Below, piece by piece: positions 8,767 to 18,162 of a stretch of DNA of 64,000 bases. Numbering within the stretch: position 1 is the first letter of the stretch; every line of letters starts with the position of its first letter. The DNA comes from VXPQ01 sp965116435 (GTDB lineage Bacteria; Bacteroidota; Rhodothermia; Rhodothermales; VXPQ01): assembly GCA_965116435.1 (NCBI GenBank), contig OZ220686.1, positions 2,852,001-2,916,000 of the forward strand. The letters run 5' to 3'. The position numbers and the translations under genes were made by a program. The notes under the pieces were generated by a model. It searched no databases. It saw nothing but the letters and a program-made list of their open reading frames with translations, and had not been told where the DNA came from.

Positions 8767-10137
8767 TCACCCTGCGTCCACGGCCGGGAGTTCCCAGCCT
8801 TTCCGCGGCGTGCGGCGCAAATGCCGGTTGGCTTCCGGCAGGTTTGTAATGCGGAAATTTTCCGCATCCCAGTGAATCTTTTTGTTGCCTGCAAAGAGCG
8901 AAACGACACCGAGCAGCACGGTTTCCGTGAGTGGCGCGGCAAAAGAAAAAGGCGACGAAGCGTTTTCTTCTCCCCGGATGGCGCGCACCCAGTTGTTTTC
9001 GTGGTTTTCGTCCGCGATGCGGTCGTAGCGCCGAGGCGGCGTGTGTTCCGCAAGGTCGCCGGGCAGGAAGCGTATGTCGCCCATGTGCAGTAGCGCGCCT
9101 TTGGAGCCGACGTACATCATCCCGTTCGGATTCAGCCATTCGTCGTCGGAGAGCCCTTCGGGGCGCGGGGGCTTGAAGCCTCCGTCGTACCAGATGAGCC
9201 GCACCGGATCGCGTTCCCCTTGTGCGGGAAATTCGAAGAAGGTCGTTGATGCGAGCGGATAGGCATGCCCGTTGAAGTCGGAAGAACGGGTTTCGACCGT
9301 GTCGGGCGGCCCCAGCTCCAGCGCCGTCGCCACGAAGGCGAAGGAGTGCGCGGCGATGTCGCCCAGCGCGCCCGTCCCGAAGGGAACCCACCCCCGCCAT
9401 ACGAACGGGTGAAAGGCCGGGTCGTACGCCATCTTTGGGGCGGGGCCGAGGTACAGGTCCCAGTCGATGCGCTCCGGTTTCCGTTTCAGCACGGAAGGCA
9501 ACGGCATGCCTTGCGGCCAGATGGGGCGGTTCGTCCACACATGCACTTCGCTGACGTCGCCGATGGTTCCGCCCTGGATGTGTTCTGCAATGTCGTAGAG
9601 CGCATGCGAGGAGCGCCCCTGATTGCCCATCTGCGTGACCACATCGTATCGCTGGGCGGCCAGCCCCAGCTGGCGGGCTTCCCATACCGACCACGTAAGC
9701 GGCTTCTGGGTGTAGACATGAATGCCGCGTTGCATGGCCGCGAGCGTCACGAGCGCATGCGTATGATCCGGCGTGGCGATGACGACCCCGTCGATGTCGC
9801 TTTCCATTTCGTCGAACATGCGCCGGAAGTCCTGGTATCGGGCTGCTTTGGGCCACGTCTCGAAAGCCGGCGCGGCGAAATCCAGGTCCACGTCGCACAA
9901 GGCGGTTATGGCGACCTCGTTCATGTTCGCCAGATTCACCTTGCCCATGCCCCCCACGCCCACGCAAGCCACGTTCACGGTGTCGCTGGGCGCCCTGAAA
10001 CCGGGGCCGCCCAGCACGTTCCTTGGTACGATGAGCGGCGCGGCGGTCAACGCAATCCCTGTTTTGCCGGCCGCGCGCAGGAAGGCGCGGCGAGACAACC
10101 CGGCGGGCGGGGAGGCGGATGCTGGAGAAGCAGGCAT
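8767..10137 (-). CDS. Gfo/Idh/MocA-family oxidoreductase with twin-arginine signal
   Basis: This 456-residue exported dehydrogenase has a Tat signal (LSRRAFLRAAG, then a hydrophobic stretch) and a Rossmann motif (ACVGVGGMGKVN). The family EKP motif reads QKP here (VYTQKPLTW), a change also seen in some exported members. The long C-terminal part (PFVWRGWVPFGTGALGDIAAHSF) is typical of the large Tat-dependent subgroup found in Bacteroidota and Planctomycetota. It is the first gene of a probable two-gene - strand operon with the DUF1080 lipoprotein. It probably oxidises sugar hydroxyls in the periplasm with a bound nicotinamide cofactor; the substrate is not determined. Confidence 0.88.
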   Translation of the reverse strand: MPASPASASPPAGLSRRAFLRAAGKTGIALTAAPLIVPRNVLGGPGFRAPSDTVNVACVGVGGMGKVNLANMNEVAITALCDVDLDFAAPAFETWPKAARYQDFRRMFDEMESDIDGVVIATPDHTHALVTLAAMQRGIHVYTQKPLTWSVWEARQLGLAAQRYDVVTQMGNQGRSSHALYDIAEHIQGGTIGDVSEVHVWTNRPIWPQGMPLPSVLKRKPERIDWDLYLGPAPKMAYDPAFHPFVWRGWVPFGTGALGDIAAHSFAFVATALELGPPDTVETRSSDFNGHAYPLASTTFFEFPAQGERDPVRLIWYDGGFKPPRPEGLSDDEWLNPNGMMYVGSKGALLHMGDIRFLPGDLAEHTPPRRYDRIADENHENNWVRAIRGEENASSPFSFAAPLTETVLLGVVSLFAGNKKIHWDAENFRITNLPEANRHLRRTPRKGWELPAVDAG

Positions 10138-10187
10138 GGAGTTTCGTGTTCGATGTGGCGCGCGTATGGGGGCCGGATTGTAGCTAT

Positions 10188-10237
10188 CAACGGTACAATT
10201 TCACCGTGTACATCTCAACGGTGTACATCTCAACGGT
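10188..10237. repeat. Direct repeats with CAACGGT core; possible operator
   Basis: The 15-base unit GTGTACATCTCAACG occurs twice in tandem (10206-10220, 10221-10235), and the heptamer CAACGGT occurs three times (10188, 10216, 10231). It lies 50-100 bases upstream of the start of the - strand Gfo/Idh/MocA gene, a natural place for a regulator to bind. No regulator gene is nearby. Confidence 0.5.
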
Positions 10238-10510
10238 GCATTGCAATCTGCACAGTCCGACGGCGCAGGTCGCCCGGCAAGCGCAGGGGGGCGAACGGTT
10301 CCCGAACGATCTTTGGATATCTTCTCGATGTGGTTTCGATATGGCTCCAAGGCAAGCGTCCGAAAAAGGCGCATTCTGGTAATATCGGAAAATTCGCCGA
10401 ATTATTCACGAAATTACGGCCCCGCCTTGCCTATGTTCGCAAATTGTTCACAAAAAATGCGGATATTTCCGGGGACGCCAGCAAATATGCGCCCGCCGCA
10501 TGCTGAAAAC

Positions 10511-10539
10511 TTGACTAAATCCATTTTAGGTAGTACTCT
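10511..10539 (+). promoter_or_regulatory. Sigma-70-like promoter candidate for the YdcZ-like gene
   Basis: A TTGACT hexamer (10511-10516) is followed after 17 bases by TACTCT (10534-10539), about 97 bases before the ATG at 10636. The -35 match is good and the -10 match is weak. Confidence 0.3.
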
Positions 10540-10635
10540 ATTTCCCTGTGCGTGCTTGCATGGCGGTTCGGGAGCGATTCCTTGCCCCCTCGCTGTGCCG
10601 TACGTTTTTCCCCACCCAACAGAACTCTTGACGTC

Positions 10636-11076
10636 ATGAAACTTCCGTTTTTTCTTTTTGTGGTGGCGCTCGGCGTCATCGTTGCGCTCCATCTTGCCAT
10701 GAATGCAAGGGTAGGCGAAATCATGGCCAATCCTCGCGTGGCGAATGCGGTTTTCTGGACGATCGGCGCGGTTATGGCCATTGCGGTCGGCCTGACGGGC
10801 TGGGAATCAGGCGCCCTCGGGAGCCTGAAGATGGTGCATCCCCTGCTTCTGACGGCGGGCGCGATGGGCGCGTGCCTCGTGTTCGCCATTGCCTGGTCCA
10901 TCCCGAAAGTGGGCGCCGGCAATTTCTTTATCGTGCTGCTTGCCGGACAGGTCATCGGCGGCCTGGTCATGTCGCATTTCGGGTGGCTATCGACCCATGA
11001 GCCTATTTCCCTTGTGCAACTGGGCGGCGCCGTGCTTATGGTCGTCGGAGCCGCTGTCGCCACGATGGCCGGGTAG
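10636..11076 (+). CDS. YdcZ-like (DUF606/DMT superfamily) small membrane transporter
   Basis: The start at ATG 10636 removes a poorly supported N-terminal extension to 10552 and places a hydrophobic segment first. The 146-residue protein has about five membrane segments with short loops. Its length and layout match the YdcZ family in the drug/metabolite transporter superfamily, whose substrates are largely unknown. Segments such as AGNFFIVLLAGQVIGGLVMSHF and QLGGAVLMVVGAAVA near the end resemble the family. It is the first of several + strand genes in the sugar island and may export or import a small molecule there; that is a guess from context. Confidence 0.72.
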   Translation: MKLPFFLFVVALGVIVALHLAMNARVGEIMANPRVANAVFWTIGAVMAIAVGLTGWESGALGSLKMVHPLLLTAGAMGACLVFAIAWSIPKVGAGNFFIVLLAGQVIGGLVMSHFGWLSTHEPISLVQLGGAVLMVVGAAVATMAG

Positions 11077-11131
11077 TTTGCGCATCGTGGGCGGCCGCGT
11101 CCGTTTTTCATTCCCCTTTACGATTTTCGCC

Positions 11132-13816
11132 ATGCGAATCACGACTTTGCTGCCGCTCTTCGCGGCGGGGTGCTTGCTTGCGCCCGTTGCGCTCCACGCG
11201 CAGGCCCCCGAACCCACTGTGCTGTTCCAGCCCGTCAAGGTGGACGGGCCGCCGCACGATCCGGCGAACGGATCGTACTGGTTCGGTCCCTTCTCGGAGA
11301 CCGCAAGCATCGTGGACATTGACAACGACGGCGACCTGGACATCGTAGCTGGTCGCAACTGGTACGAAGCGCCGCTCTGGATCAAGCACGAGGATTTCCG
11401 CAGCGGCGGCGACGTGAACGGCCCGGAAACGGAGAATAACGCCGAGTTCGCCATGGACGTGAACGGCGACGGCTGCACGGATATCGTGAGTTCGGGCTGG
11501 ATGTTCATGAAGGGCGCCTACTGGTACGAAAATCCGTGCAACAAGGTGGACACGTGGGCCTCGCACAAGGTGCATCAGGCGTTCAACATGGAGGGCGTCG
11601 AAGGGCATCATGACATCGACGGCGACGGCGATCACGATATTCTGGTGAACCACTGGTCGCTCTACGAGGACCAGGGTATGACCTGGCTGGAGCACATCGA
11701 CGAGCCCCCGTATTTCCTGGAGCATGTGGTGGGGTACGATGTGGATATGCACGGCAATGGCCTGGGCGACATCGACATGGACGGCGATCCGGACATCGTG
11801 ACCCCGTTGGGGTGGTACGAAAATCCGGGAGGCGAAGCGGCGAAGGGCATGTGGGCCTACCATGACGACTGGAAATTCGAGTCGCTCAAGGAGCGGATCG
11901 CCAGTGCGGCGTCCCATCCGATTCTGGTGCACGACATGAACGAGGACGGCCTGAACGACGTCATTATCGGGTCCGCCCATGCGTACGGGCTGGCCTGGTA
12001 CGCCCAGAAGATGGAGGACGGCGAACGGTCGTTCGAGCTCCATTGGCTTGAATCTGAATTCAGCCAGTTCCACACCCTCGCGCTGGGCGATCTGAACGGC
12101 GACGGCAAGGACGACCTGGTGGCCGGACGGCGGCTGATGGCGCACTACGGCCGAGACATCGGGGCCTTCGAGCCGCTGTTCGGTTTCTGGTACGATCTGA
12201 ACGGAGGCGATCCGAAGCGGCACATTCTGTTCTACAACCACCTGCCCCGGTACGGATACGAGGCGAGCCTGAATCCGCCGCCGAATTATGCGTTTGGCAT
12301 GGGCATGAACGTGCATGTGGCGGACATGAACGGCGACGGGCGCAACGATGTGGTGAATCCGAGCAAGGCGGGTCTGTACATCTTCTATAACGAGGGCGCG
12401 CCGCCTACGCCGGGCGACGCCTATCGCCTGCCCACGTACGACGAGTACGAAACGTGGCGCTCCTGGGGCGAATACGGTACGTTGTTCAATGGCCGGGATT
12501 TTAGCGGCTGGGTCGTGCCGGAAGGCGACGGCGGGCACTGGAAGGTCGAGGATTTCATGATCAAGTACGACGCCCTTTCGGAGGCGGAGGAGAAGCACCT
12601 CTTCACAGAGGAGGAGTACTGCGACTACAACCTGCATGTGGAATGGCGTTTTCCCGAGGCCTCCGGCCTGTACGACATGCCGAATATTCTGCCGGACGGG
12701 ACGTACGAAACGGACGACGACGGAAATGTGATCACTATGCCTACGCCGAACTCGGATTCGGGCATTCTCCTGCGCGGATCGTACGACCAGGCGAATATAT
12801 GGAACTGGGGCGTGGGCTCCGGCGAACTCTGGGGCGTGCGCACGAACCAGGATAATGCGCCGGCGTTGCGGGCGGCGGCGGTTCCGTCCAAACGGATGGA
12901 TCACCCGATCGGGGAGTGGAACGAATTCGACATCCAGATGATCGGGGACCGGGTTACGGTGCGTCTGAATGGCGAGGAGGTTATTCATACTGCGCGCGTT
13001 CCGGGGATTTCCGAATGCGGTCCCATCGGGCTCCAGCACCATGGCGGCATGATCGAAGAGACGGGCGAAATGCATCCCACGTCCAGCATCATTGAGTTTC
13101 GCAATATCTGGATTGACCCGATCGACGATGCGCAGCGGGAAGACATTGCCCGCATGGACTACCCGGAAGGCTGGGAAATCCTGTTCGACGGGCGGGAGGA
13201 GGATATGGAGCACTGGGTTGCCGGCGAAGGCCATTCCTGGGTTGTTCGGGACGGCGTGATCCTGCTCGACCGCGAATTCGACAATTCCATGCCGAACGAA
13301 CACTACCTGTGGGCGAAGGATACCTACGGGGATTTCGTACTGGAGGTCGAGTTCAAAACGGTGGAAAATTCGAACAGCGGCGTTTTCATCCGTACGGAAG
13401 ATATCGCCGACCCGGTGTATACGGGCATTGAGGTGCAGGTGAACAATTCCTACGGTCATCCGACGAGTCAGGGGAGCACGACCGGCACGCTCTACGACCT
13501 GGTCAAGCCGCGCAACAACCCCGTGCACCCGCCCGGCGCATGGAACTGGCTGCGCGTTTTCGCCTTCGACAACCAGATTATCACCGAAGTGAATGGCGTG
13601 CGCGTGGCCCAGGCGGACCTGGATCAGTGGACGGAACCGAACATGAACCCCGGCGGCGCCGCGAACAAGTTTCCGCGGGCGCTTCGGGATTTCGCCAGGG
13701 AAGGCCGCATCGGGTTGCAGGATCACGGGCGTCCGGTCTGGTATCGCCATGTGCGCATCTTGCGCCTGGACGACGCTTCGTCGCTCAAGCGCGCGCTGAA
13801 TCCGGCGCACCGGTAA
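11132..13816 (+). CDS. Secreted FG-GAP/VCBS repeat protein with two DUF1080 domains
   Basis: The start at ATG 11132 gives a standard signal peptide ending LHAQA. Residues about 55-430 contain at least seven FG-GAP/VCBS loops of the DxDxDGxxD type (for example DIDNDGDLDI, DVNGDGCTDI, DLNGDGKDDL), predicted to bind calcium and form a propeller. Two DUF1080 domains follow, at about 449-670 (GTLFNGRDFSGW) and 679-885 (WEILFDGREEDMEHW), both of the 3-keto-disaccharide hydrolase family. Total length is 894 residues. The protein is probably periplasmic or surface-exposed, with the propeller as a scaffold or sugar-binding part. It is 48 bases before the ThuA-fusion gene on the same strand, so the two are likely co-transcribed. 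The substrate is inferred only from the family. Confidence 0.85.
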   Translation: MRITTLLPLFAAGCLLAPVALHAQAPEPTVLFQPVKVDGPPHDPANGSYWFGPFSETASIVDIDNDGDLDIVAGRNWYEAPLWIKHEDFRSGGDVNGPETENNAEFAMDVNGDGCTDIVSSGWMFMKGAYWYENPCNKVDTWASHKVHQAFNMEGVEGHHDIDGDGDHDILVNHWSLYEDQGMTWLEHIDEPPYFLEHVVGYDVDMHGNGLGDIDMDGDPDIVTPLGWYENPGGEAAKGMWAYHDDWKFESLKERIASAASHPILVHDMNEDGLNDVIIGSAHAYGLAWYAQKMEDGERSFELHWLESEFSQFHTLALGDLNGDGKDDLVAGRRLMAHYGRDIGAFEPLFGFWYDLNGGDPKRHILFYNHLPRYGYEASLNPPPNYAFGMGMNVHVADMNGDGRNDVVNPSKAGLYIFYNEGAPPTPGDAYRLPTYDEYETWRSWGEYGTLFNGRDFSGWVVPEGDGGHWKVEDFMIKYDALSEAEEKHLFTEEEYCDYNLHVEWRFPEASGLYDMPNILPDGTYETDDDGNVITMPTPNSDSGILLRGSYDQANIWNWGVGSGELWGVRTNQDNAPALRAAAVPSKRMDHPIGEWNEFDIQMIGDRVTVRLNGEEVIHTARVPGISECGPIGLQHHGGMIEETGEMHPTSSIIEFRNIWIDPIDDAQREDIARMDYPEGWEILFDGREEDMEHWVAGEGHSWVVRDGVILLDREFDNSMPNEHYLWAKDTYGDFVLEVEFKTVENSNSGVFIRTEDIADPVYTGIEVQVNNSYGHPTSQGSTTGTLYDLVKPRNNPVHPPGAWNWLRVFAFDNQIITEVNGVRVAQADLDQWTEPNMNPGGAANKFPRALRDFAREGRIGLQDHGRPVWYRHVRILRLDDASSLKRALNPAHR

Positions 13817-13863
13817 GGCGCAACCAGACTCCATTTGCCCACGACACCCATTGCAGAGTACCC

Positions 13864-16800
13864 ATGATGCACGAAGAGCCAATACGCCGGGGGCGCAGGC
13901 CCCGCTTGTTCCTTGTTATTCTTTTCGCGGGTTTGCTTGCGGCCGGCCTGGTTCCGACCGGGCAGATTGTCGCCCAGGACGAACGCGACGCCCGGAACGA
14001 CAGGCCGGGCGACTTGTCCGTCCTGGTGTTCAGCAAAACGGAGGGATTCCGGCACGACTCCATTGAAGACGGGGTCCGGGCGCTCCGGGAGATGGGCGAG
14101 GAAAACGGGTTCGCCGTCGAACATACGGAGGACGCCTCGGCCTTTGCCGGGCCGAATCTGGCCCGCTACGGCGCCGTAGTGTTTCTGAACACGTCGGGCG
14201 ATGTGCTGGACGCCGCACAGCAGGTGGCGTTCGAGCAATACATTCAGGGCGGCGGCGGCTATGTAGGGGTGCACGCGGCGGCGGACACCGAATTCGAATG
14301 GGCCTGGTATGGTGCGCTGGTGGGTGGGTATTTCGAGAGCCACCCGCATATTCAGAAAGCGGATATCGCCGTGCTGGATCGGGTTTTTCCCGCCACGGCG
14401 CACCTTCCGGCGCGCTGGACCCGCACGGACGAGTGGTACGACTACAAGGCGAATCCGCGCGGCGAGGTGCATGTGCTGGCCACCCTCGTGGAAAAAGGGT
14501 ACGAGGGCGGCAAGATGGGCGACGACCACCCCATCGCCTGGGCGCATGCGTACGATGGGGGGCGGGCTTTCTATACGGGCGGCGGCCACACCTCGGAAAG
14601 TTACGAGGAGCCGCTCTTTCGGGAGCATTTGCTGCAGGCCATCCTGTGGGCCGCAGGTCGCGTGGACGGAGATGCAGGGGCTACGCTGCGAGGCGCCTAC
14701 GAGGAGGTGGTGCTTGATGACGATACGACCTATCCCATGCAACTTGAGGTGGCGCCGGACGGGCGCGTATTCTGGATCGAGCGGGACGGATCGGTCAAGA
14801 TATGGGACCCGGCTACCGAGGCGACGGTGATGGCGGGCTGGATTCCCACGTCCATGAAAATCGAGGATGGCTTGCTGGGCATTGCGCTCGACCCGAATTT
14901 CGAGAAAAACAACTGGGTGTATTTGTACTACATGCCGCTTAGTCAGGACCCGAACCGGTTGTCCCGGTTCACCATGCAGGGAAATCGGCTGGATATGGCC
15001 AGCGAAGTCATTGTGCTGGAGGTGTTCATGCAGCGCGACCTTTGTTGCCATAGCGCCGGAGAACTTCATTTCGACCAGGACGGGAACCTGTGGCTGGCTA
15101 CGGGCGACAACACGGGCGGCATGGCGCCGCGCACGGACGAACGCCCGGGGCGCTCCCTCTACGATGCGCAGCGGACCTCGGCCAACACGAACGATTTGCG
15201 CGGGAAGATTCTCCGCATCCGTCCGCAGCCGGACGGCTCGTACACGATCCCCGAAGGGAACCTGTTCGAGGACGACGACCCGCTTACCCGGCCGGAAATC
15301 TACACGATGGGGCATCGCAATCCGTGGCGCTATACGGTAGACCCGGAAACCGGCTGGATGTACTGGGGCGACGTGGGGCCGGGGACCCAGTACGTAGAAG
15401 GGAAAGCGCCGCAAGGGATGGAGGAGTTCGGGCAGGCCCGGACGCCGGGATTCTTCGGCTGGCCCTATTTCGTGGGGCCCAACGCGCCGTACCGCGACCT
15501 GAATTTCGAGACGCAGGAGTACGGCGACTGGTACGACCCGGGACATCCGGTCAACGATTCTCCGAACAACACGGGCCTGCGCGAACTTCCCCCCGCGCAG
15601 CCGGCCTGGATTTATTATAGCTACGGCCCGTCGGAAGAATTTCCCGAAATGGGCGTCGGCGGCATGTCGGCGGCCCCCGGATTCGTATACCGGTACGACC
15701 CGGATCGTGCGGGACCCCATGCGCTGCCTGCCTATTTCGACGGCAAGGTGATGCTCTTCGAATGGGCCCGCAACTGGGTACAGGAAGTGCTTAACGACGA
15801 ACAGGGGGACGCCCTGGAGATTACGGCGTTTACCCCGGAGATTCCCTATATTCGCCCGGTCGATATCGCGCTGGGACCGGACCAGACGCTGTACGTGCTG
15901 GAATGGGGGCAGGAATTCTGGGGGCAGAATCGCGACGGGCAGCTGGTCCGCATTGATTATTACGGACATGAAAAACGCCCGCCGGAAGCCTTGGCTACTG
16001 CAGAACCCCTGTCCGGCTCGGCCCCGCTTGCCGTGGCCTTCGACGGGTCGGCCTCTGCATCCCGCAACGGCGCCAACCTGCATTTTTCCTGGGATTTCGA
16101 TGGAGACGGCGTGTCGGATGCGGAAACAGCGGTCGCCGGGCATACCTATGCCGAGCCCGGAACGCATACGGCCCGCCTCACGGTGACGGACGCCGAAGGG
16201 ATGGCGTCGGAAACGGACATAACGGTTACGGCCGGCAATACGGCGCCCGAGGTGTCCATCGTCTGGCCGCCCTACGGGGGCGTTGTGCCCATGAATACGG
16301 CGGCGCCCTACGAAGTGCAGGTGCTTGACGCCGAGGAAGGCGTGCTGGCCAGCCCGGGTTCGCGGGTCACGGTGCAGCCGTTCCTTGGGCACGATACCCA
16401 TGAGCATGCGTTGCACAAGCATCGGGGCCAGGCCGGGGCGTTCAACGTCGTTCCCGATCCTACCCACAAGCCCTACGTCATTGACCAGTACGTGCGGCTC
16501 GTGGCCCGCTACACCGATTCGGGGATGCCTGCGCTTACGTCGTCGGACGAGATCATTTTGTATCCGTCCGTGGTGCAGGCAGAGAATCGTTCGGTCGGCG
16601 CGGGCGACAACCTGGTCATTACGGGCAATCGGCAGCGGCCCGGATTTCCGGACGAAACGGAGGTGTACGTCGAACTGGAACACGCGGAATACGTGTCGTT
16701 TTCCGGCATGAATCTGCACGGCGTCGAGGCGTTGACGTTGTATCTGGTGCCGGAAGCGGAAGGCGCGGTGCAGGTGCGGCTGGACGCCGAGGACGGCCCC

Positions 16801-17043
16801 ATTCTGGCGGAAACGGCCCTTGCGCCTCCCGAAGAATCCCGCATTGAAGAGCGCGAGGACGGGCCGCCCGTTATCCACTGGATGTCCTGGACGCTCCCGA
16901 TCGAGGCCCCGGAAGGCGCGCGCGATCTGTATGTGGTGTTCGAAGGTCCCGAACGGGGCACGGTAGCCCGGTTCGACCGGATCGAGTTCGAAGGGCCGGG
17001 CGTTACCCGGCGTCCGGCTGGCGAGGCGTCCCTCTTGTATTGA
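13864..17043 (+). CDS. Secreted ThuA / PQQ-type sugar dehydrogenase / PKD / CBM6-like fusion protein
   Basis: This 1059-residue protein has a signal peptide over about residues 15-39, starting at the ATG at 13864. Modules in order: ThuA-like domain at about 48-270 (VLVFSKTEGFRHDSI, GGGYVGVHAAAD, HPIAW); a six-bladed sugar/sorbosone dehydrogenase domain at about 279-695, with RDLCCHSAGELHFDQDGNLW and TGDNTGG; a PKD domain at about 708-795 (FSWDFDGDGVSD); a linker beta region; and a CBM6-like beta-sandwich at about 900-1055. The arrangement is known in Bacteroidota and Planctomycetota secreted proteins. ThuA relates to trehalose utilisation, and the propeller family oxidises aldoses with pyrroloquinoline quinone. 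No cytochrome c domain is present, so the electron acceptor is unclear. Confidence 0.86.
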   Translation: MMHEEPIRRGRRPRLFLVILFAGLLAAGLVPTGQIVAQDERDARNDRPGDLSVLVFSKTEGFRHDSIEDGVRALREMGEENGFAVEHTEDASAFAGPNLARYGAVVFLNTSGDVLDAAQQVAFEQYIQGGGGYVGVHAAADTEFEWAWYGALVGGYFESHPHIQKADIAVLDRVFPATAHLPARWTRTDEWYDYKANPRGEVHVLATLVEKGYEGGKMGDDHPIAWAHAYDGGRAFYTGGGHTSESYEEPLFREHLLQAILWAAGRVDGDAGATLRGAYEEVVLDDDTTYPMQLEVAPDGRVFWIERDGSVKIWDPATEATVMAGWIPTSMKIEDGLLGIALDPNFEKNNWVYLYYMPLSQDPNRLSRFTMQGNRLDMASEVIVLEVFMQRDLCCHSAGELHFDQDGNLWLATGDNTGGMAPRTDERPGRSLYDAQRTSANTNDLRGKILRIRPQPDGSYTIPEGNLFEDDDPLTRPEIYTMGHRNPWRYTVDPETGWMYWGDVGPGTQYVEGKAPQGMEEFGQARTPGFFGWPYFVGPNAPYRDLNFETQEYGDWYDPGHPVNDSPNNTGLRELPPAQPAWIYYSYGPSEEFPEMGVGGMSAAPGFVYRYDPDRAGPHALPAYFDGKVMLFEWARNWVQEVLNDEQGDALEITAFTPEIPYIRPVDIALGPDQTLYVLEWGQEFWGQNRDGQLVRIDYYGHEKRPPEALATAEPLSGSAPLAVAFDGSASASRNGANLHFSWDFDGDGVSDAETAVAGHTYAEPGTHTARLTVTDAEGMASETDITVTAGNTAPEVSIVWPPYGGVVPMNTAAPYEVQVLDAEEGVLASPGSRVTVQPFLGHDTHEHALHKHRGQAGAFNVVPDPTHKPYVIDQYVRLVARYTDSGMPALTSSDEIILYPSVVQAENRSVGAGDNLVITGNRQRPGFPDETEVYVELEHAEYVSFSGMNLHGVEALTLYLVPEAEGAVQVRLDAEDGPILAETALAPPEESRIEEREDGPPVIHWMSWTLPIEAPEGARDLYVVFEGPERGTVARFDRIEFEGPGVTRRPAGEASLLY

Positions 17044-17194
17044 CTGCATGCCCACATGATCGTACGGGGACGCAATCCTGACGCAATCCGTCGTGTGCGG
17101 CGGCTTTTCCGGCCCGAACCCCTTGCCATTTTGCCCATGGCGCTGTTTCTTAACCCTGTTTGTTTAACCCATAGCCATCCTTGATTACGGCCTT

Positions 17195-18157
17195 ATGAAA
17201 ACCTGGAAACTTGGCCATAGCGACGTGGAAGTGTCTTCGCTTTCCTATGGCACGGACTTGATCGGAAGCCGAATCGATCAAGCAACCTCTTTTGCCTTGT
17301 TCGATCTGTTTTACGATCGCGGCGGTACATTCCTCGATACGGCCAATTTCTATTCGAGCTGGGTCGAGGGCTGCTCCGGCGGCGAAAGCGAAACCACGAT
17401 CGGGCGCTGGATGAAGGAGCGCGGCGTGCGCGACAAGGTGCAGATCTCGTCCAAGCTGGGATTCGATTACCCCGGCAGCGACGGGGGCCTCTCCGCCGAC
17501 GAAATAGAGCGGGAATGCGACAAAAGCCTGGCCCGCCTCCAGACCGACTATATCGACGTCTACTATGCCCATCGGGACGATTTCGATACGCCCGTGGAAG
17601 AAACCATGGAAGCGTTCCATCGGCTGATCCAGAAAGGCAAGGTCCGCACGATCGGCGCGAGCAATGTATGGCTCTGGCGCATTGCCGAGGCGGGCAAGTT
17701 GGCCGAGGAGCGCGGCTGGACGCCGTACCAGGCCGTCGAACAACGCTTTACCTACCTGCGTCCCCGGCACGGCGCCGATTTCGGGCCGCAAATCTTCGTG
17801 ACCGAGGACATGAAGCGGTATTGTCGCCATCACGGGATTACGCTTATCGGCTATTCAGTATTGTTGCAGGGGGCGTACACGCGGGACGACCGGCCTGTCC
17901 CGGCCCAGTTCGCCGGACCGGAGTCGGACGAGCGCCTTGCCGCGCTTCGGAGCGTGGCCGAGGAGGTGGACGCCACCCCGAACCAGGTGCTTATTGCCTG
18001 GATGTTGCGCAACGACATTCTCCCGCTTTTCGGCGGAAGCCGCCTCGAACAACTGGAGGAAAACCTTGGCGCCGCGGACGTGCAGCTTTCCGACGATCAG
18101 ATGGAAAGACTGGATACGGCCGGCAATCCCGACGTTAAAAAAGCCTGGTTGAGATAA
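17195..18157 (+). CDS. Aldo/keto reductase
   Basis: This 320-residue cytoplasmic NADPH-dependent reductase has the complete catalytic tetrad of the family: Asp48 and Tyr53 (FLDTANFYSS), Lys87 (SSKLG) and His126 (YYAHRDD). The C-terminal part carries the usual GGSRLEQLEENL cofactor-binding segment. The start is the ATG at 17195. It is followed after 5 bases by a Gfo/Idh/MocA gene that in turn overlaps a TIM-barrel isomerase, so these three form one operon. With those neighbours it probably reduces a keto-sugar or aldehyde intermediate; the true substrate cannot be told from sequence. Confidence 0.9.
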   Translation: MKTWKLGHSDVEVSSLSYGTDLIGSRIDQATSFALFDLFYDRGGTFLDTANFYSSWVEGCSGGESETTIGRWMKERGVRDKVQISSKLGFDYPGSDGGLSADEIERECDKSLARLQTDYIDVYYAHRDDFDTPVEETMEAFHRLIQKGKVRTIGASNVWLWRIAEAGKLAEERGWTPYQAVEQRFTYLRPRHGADFGPQIFVTEDMKRYCRHHGITLIGYSVLLQGAYTRDDRPVPAQFAGPESDERLAALRSVAEEVDATPNQVLIAWMLRNDILPLFGGSRLEQLEENLGAADVQLSDDQMERLDTAGNPDVKKAWLR

Positions 18158-18162
18158 GCACT

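Larger units (their letters stand above)
10138..10635. other. 498-bp divergent intergenic region
   Basis: This region separates the - strand Gfo/Idh/MocA gene from the + strand YdcZ-like gene, so it must hold promoters for both. It contains a short tandem repeat (10188-10237) on the side of the - strand gene and a sigma-70-like promoter candidate (10511-10539) on the side of the + strand gene. Open frames across it have no recognisable protein content. Confidence 0.6.

Noticed and set aside
11108..13882. Long open frame of 924 codons on the - strand
   Set aside because: It lies antisense to the clear FG-GAP/DUF1080 gene. Such shadows are common in G+C-rich DNA, and its text has no recognisable domain.
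13723..17055. 1110-codon open frame on the - strand
   Set aside because: It is antisense to the ThuA fusion gene and has no signal, domain or conserved motif.
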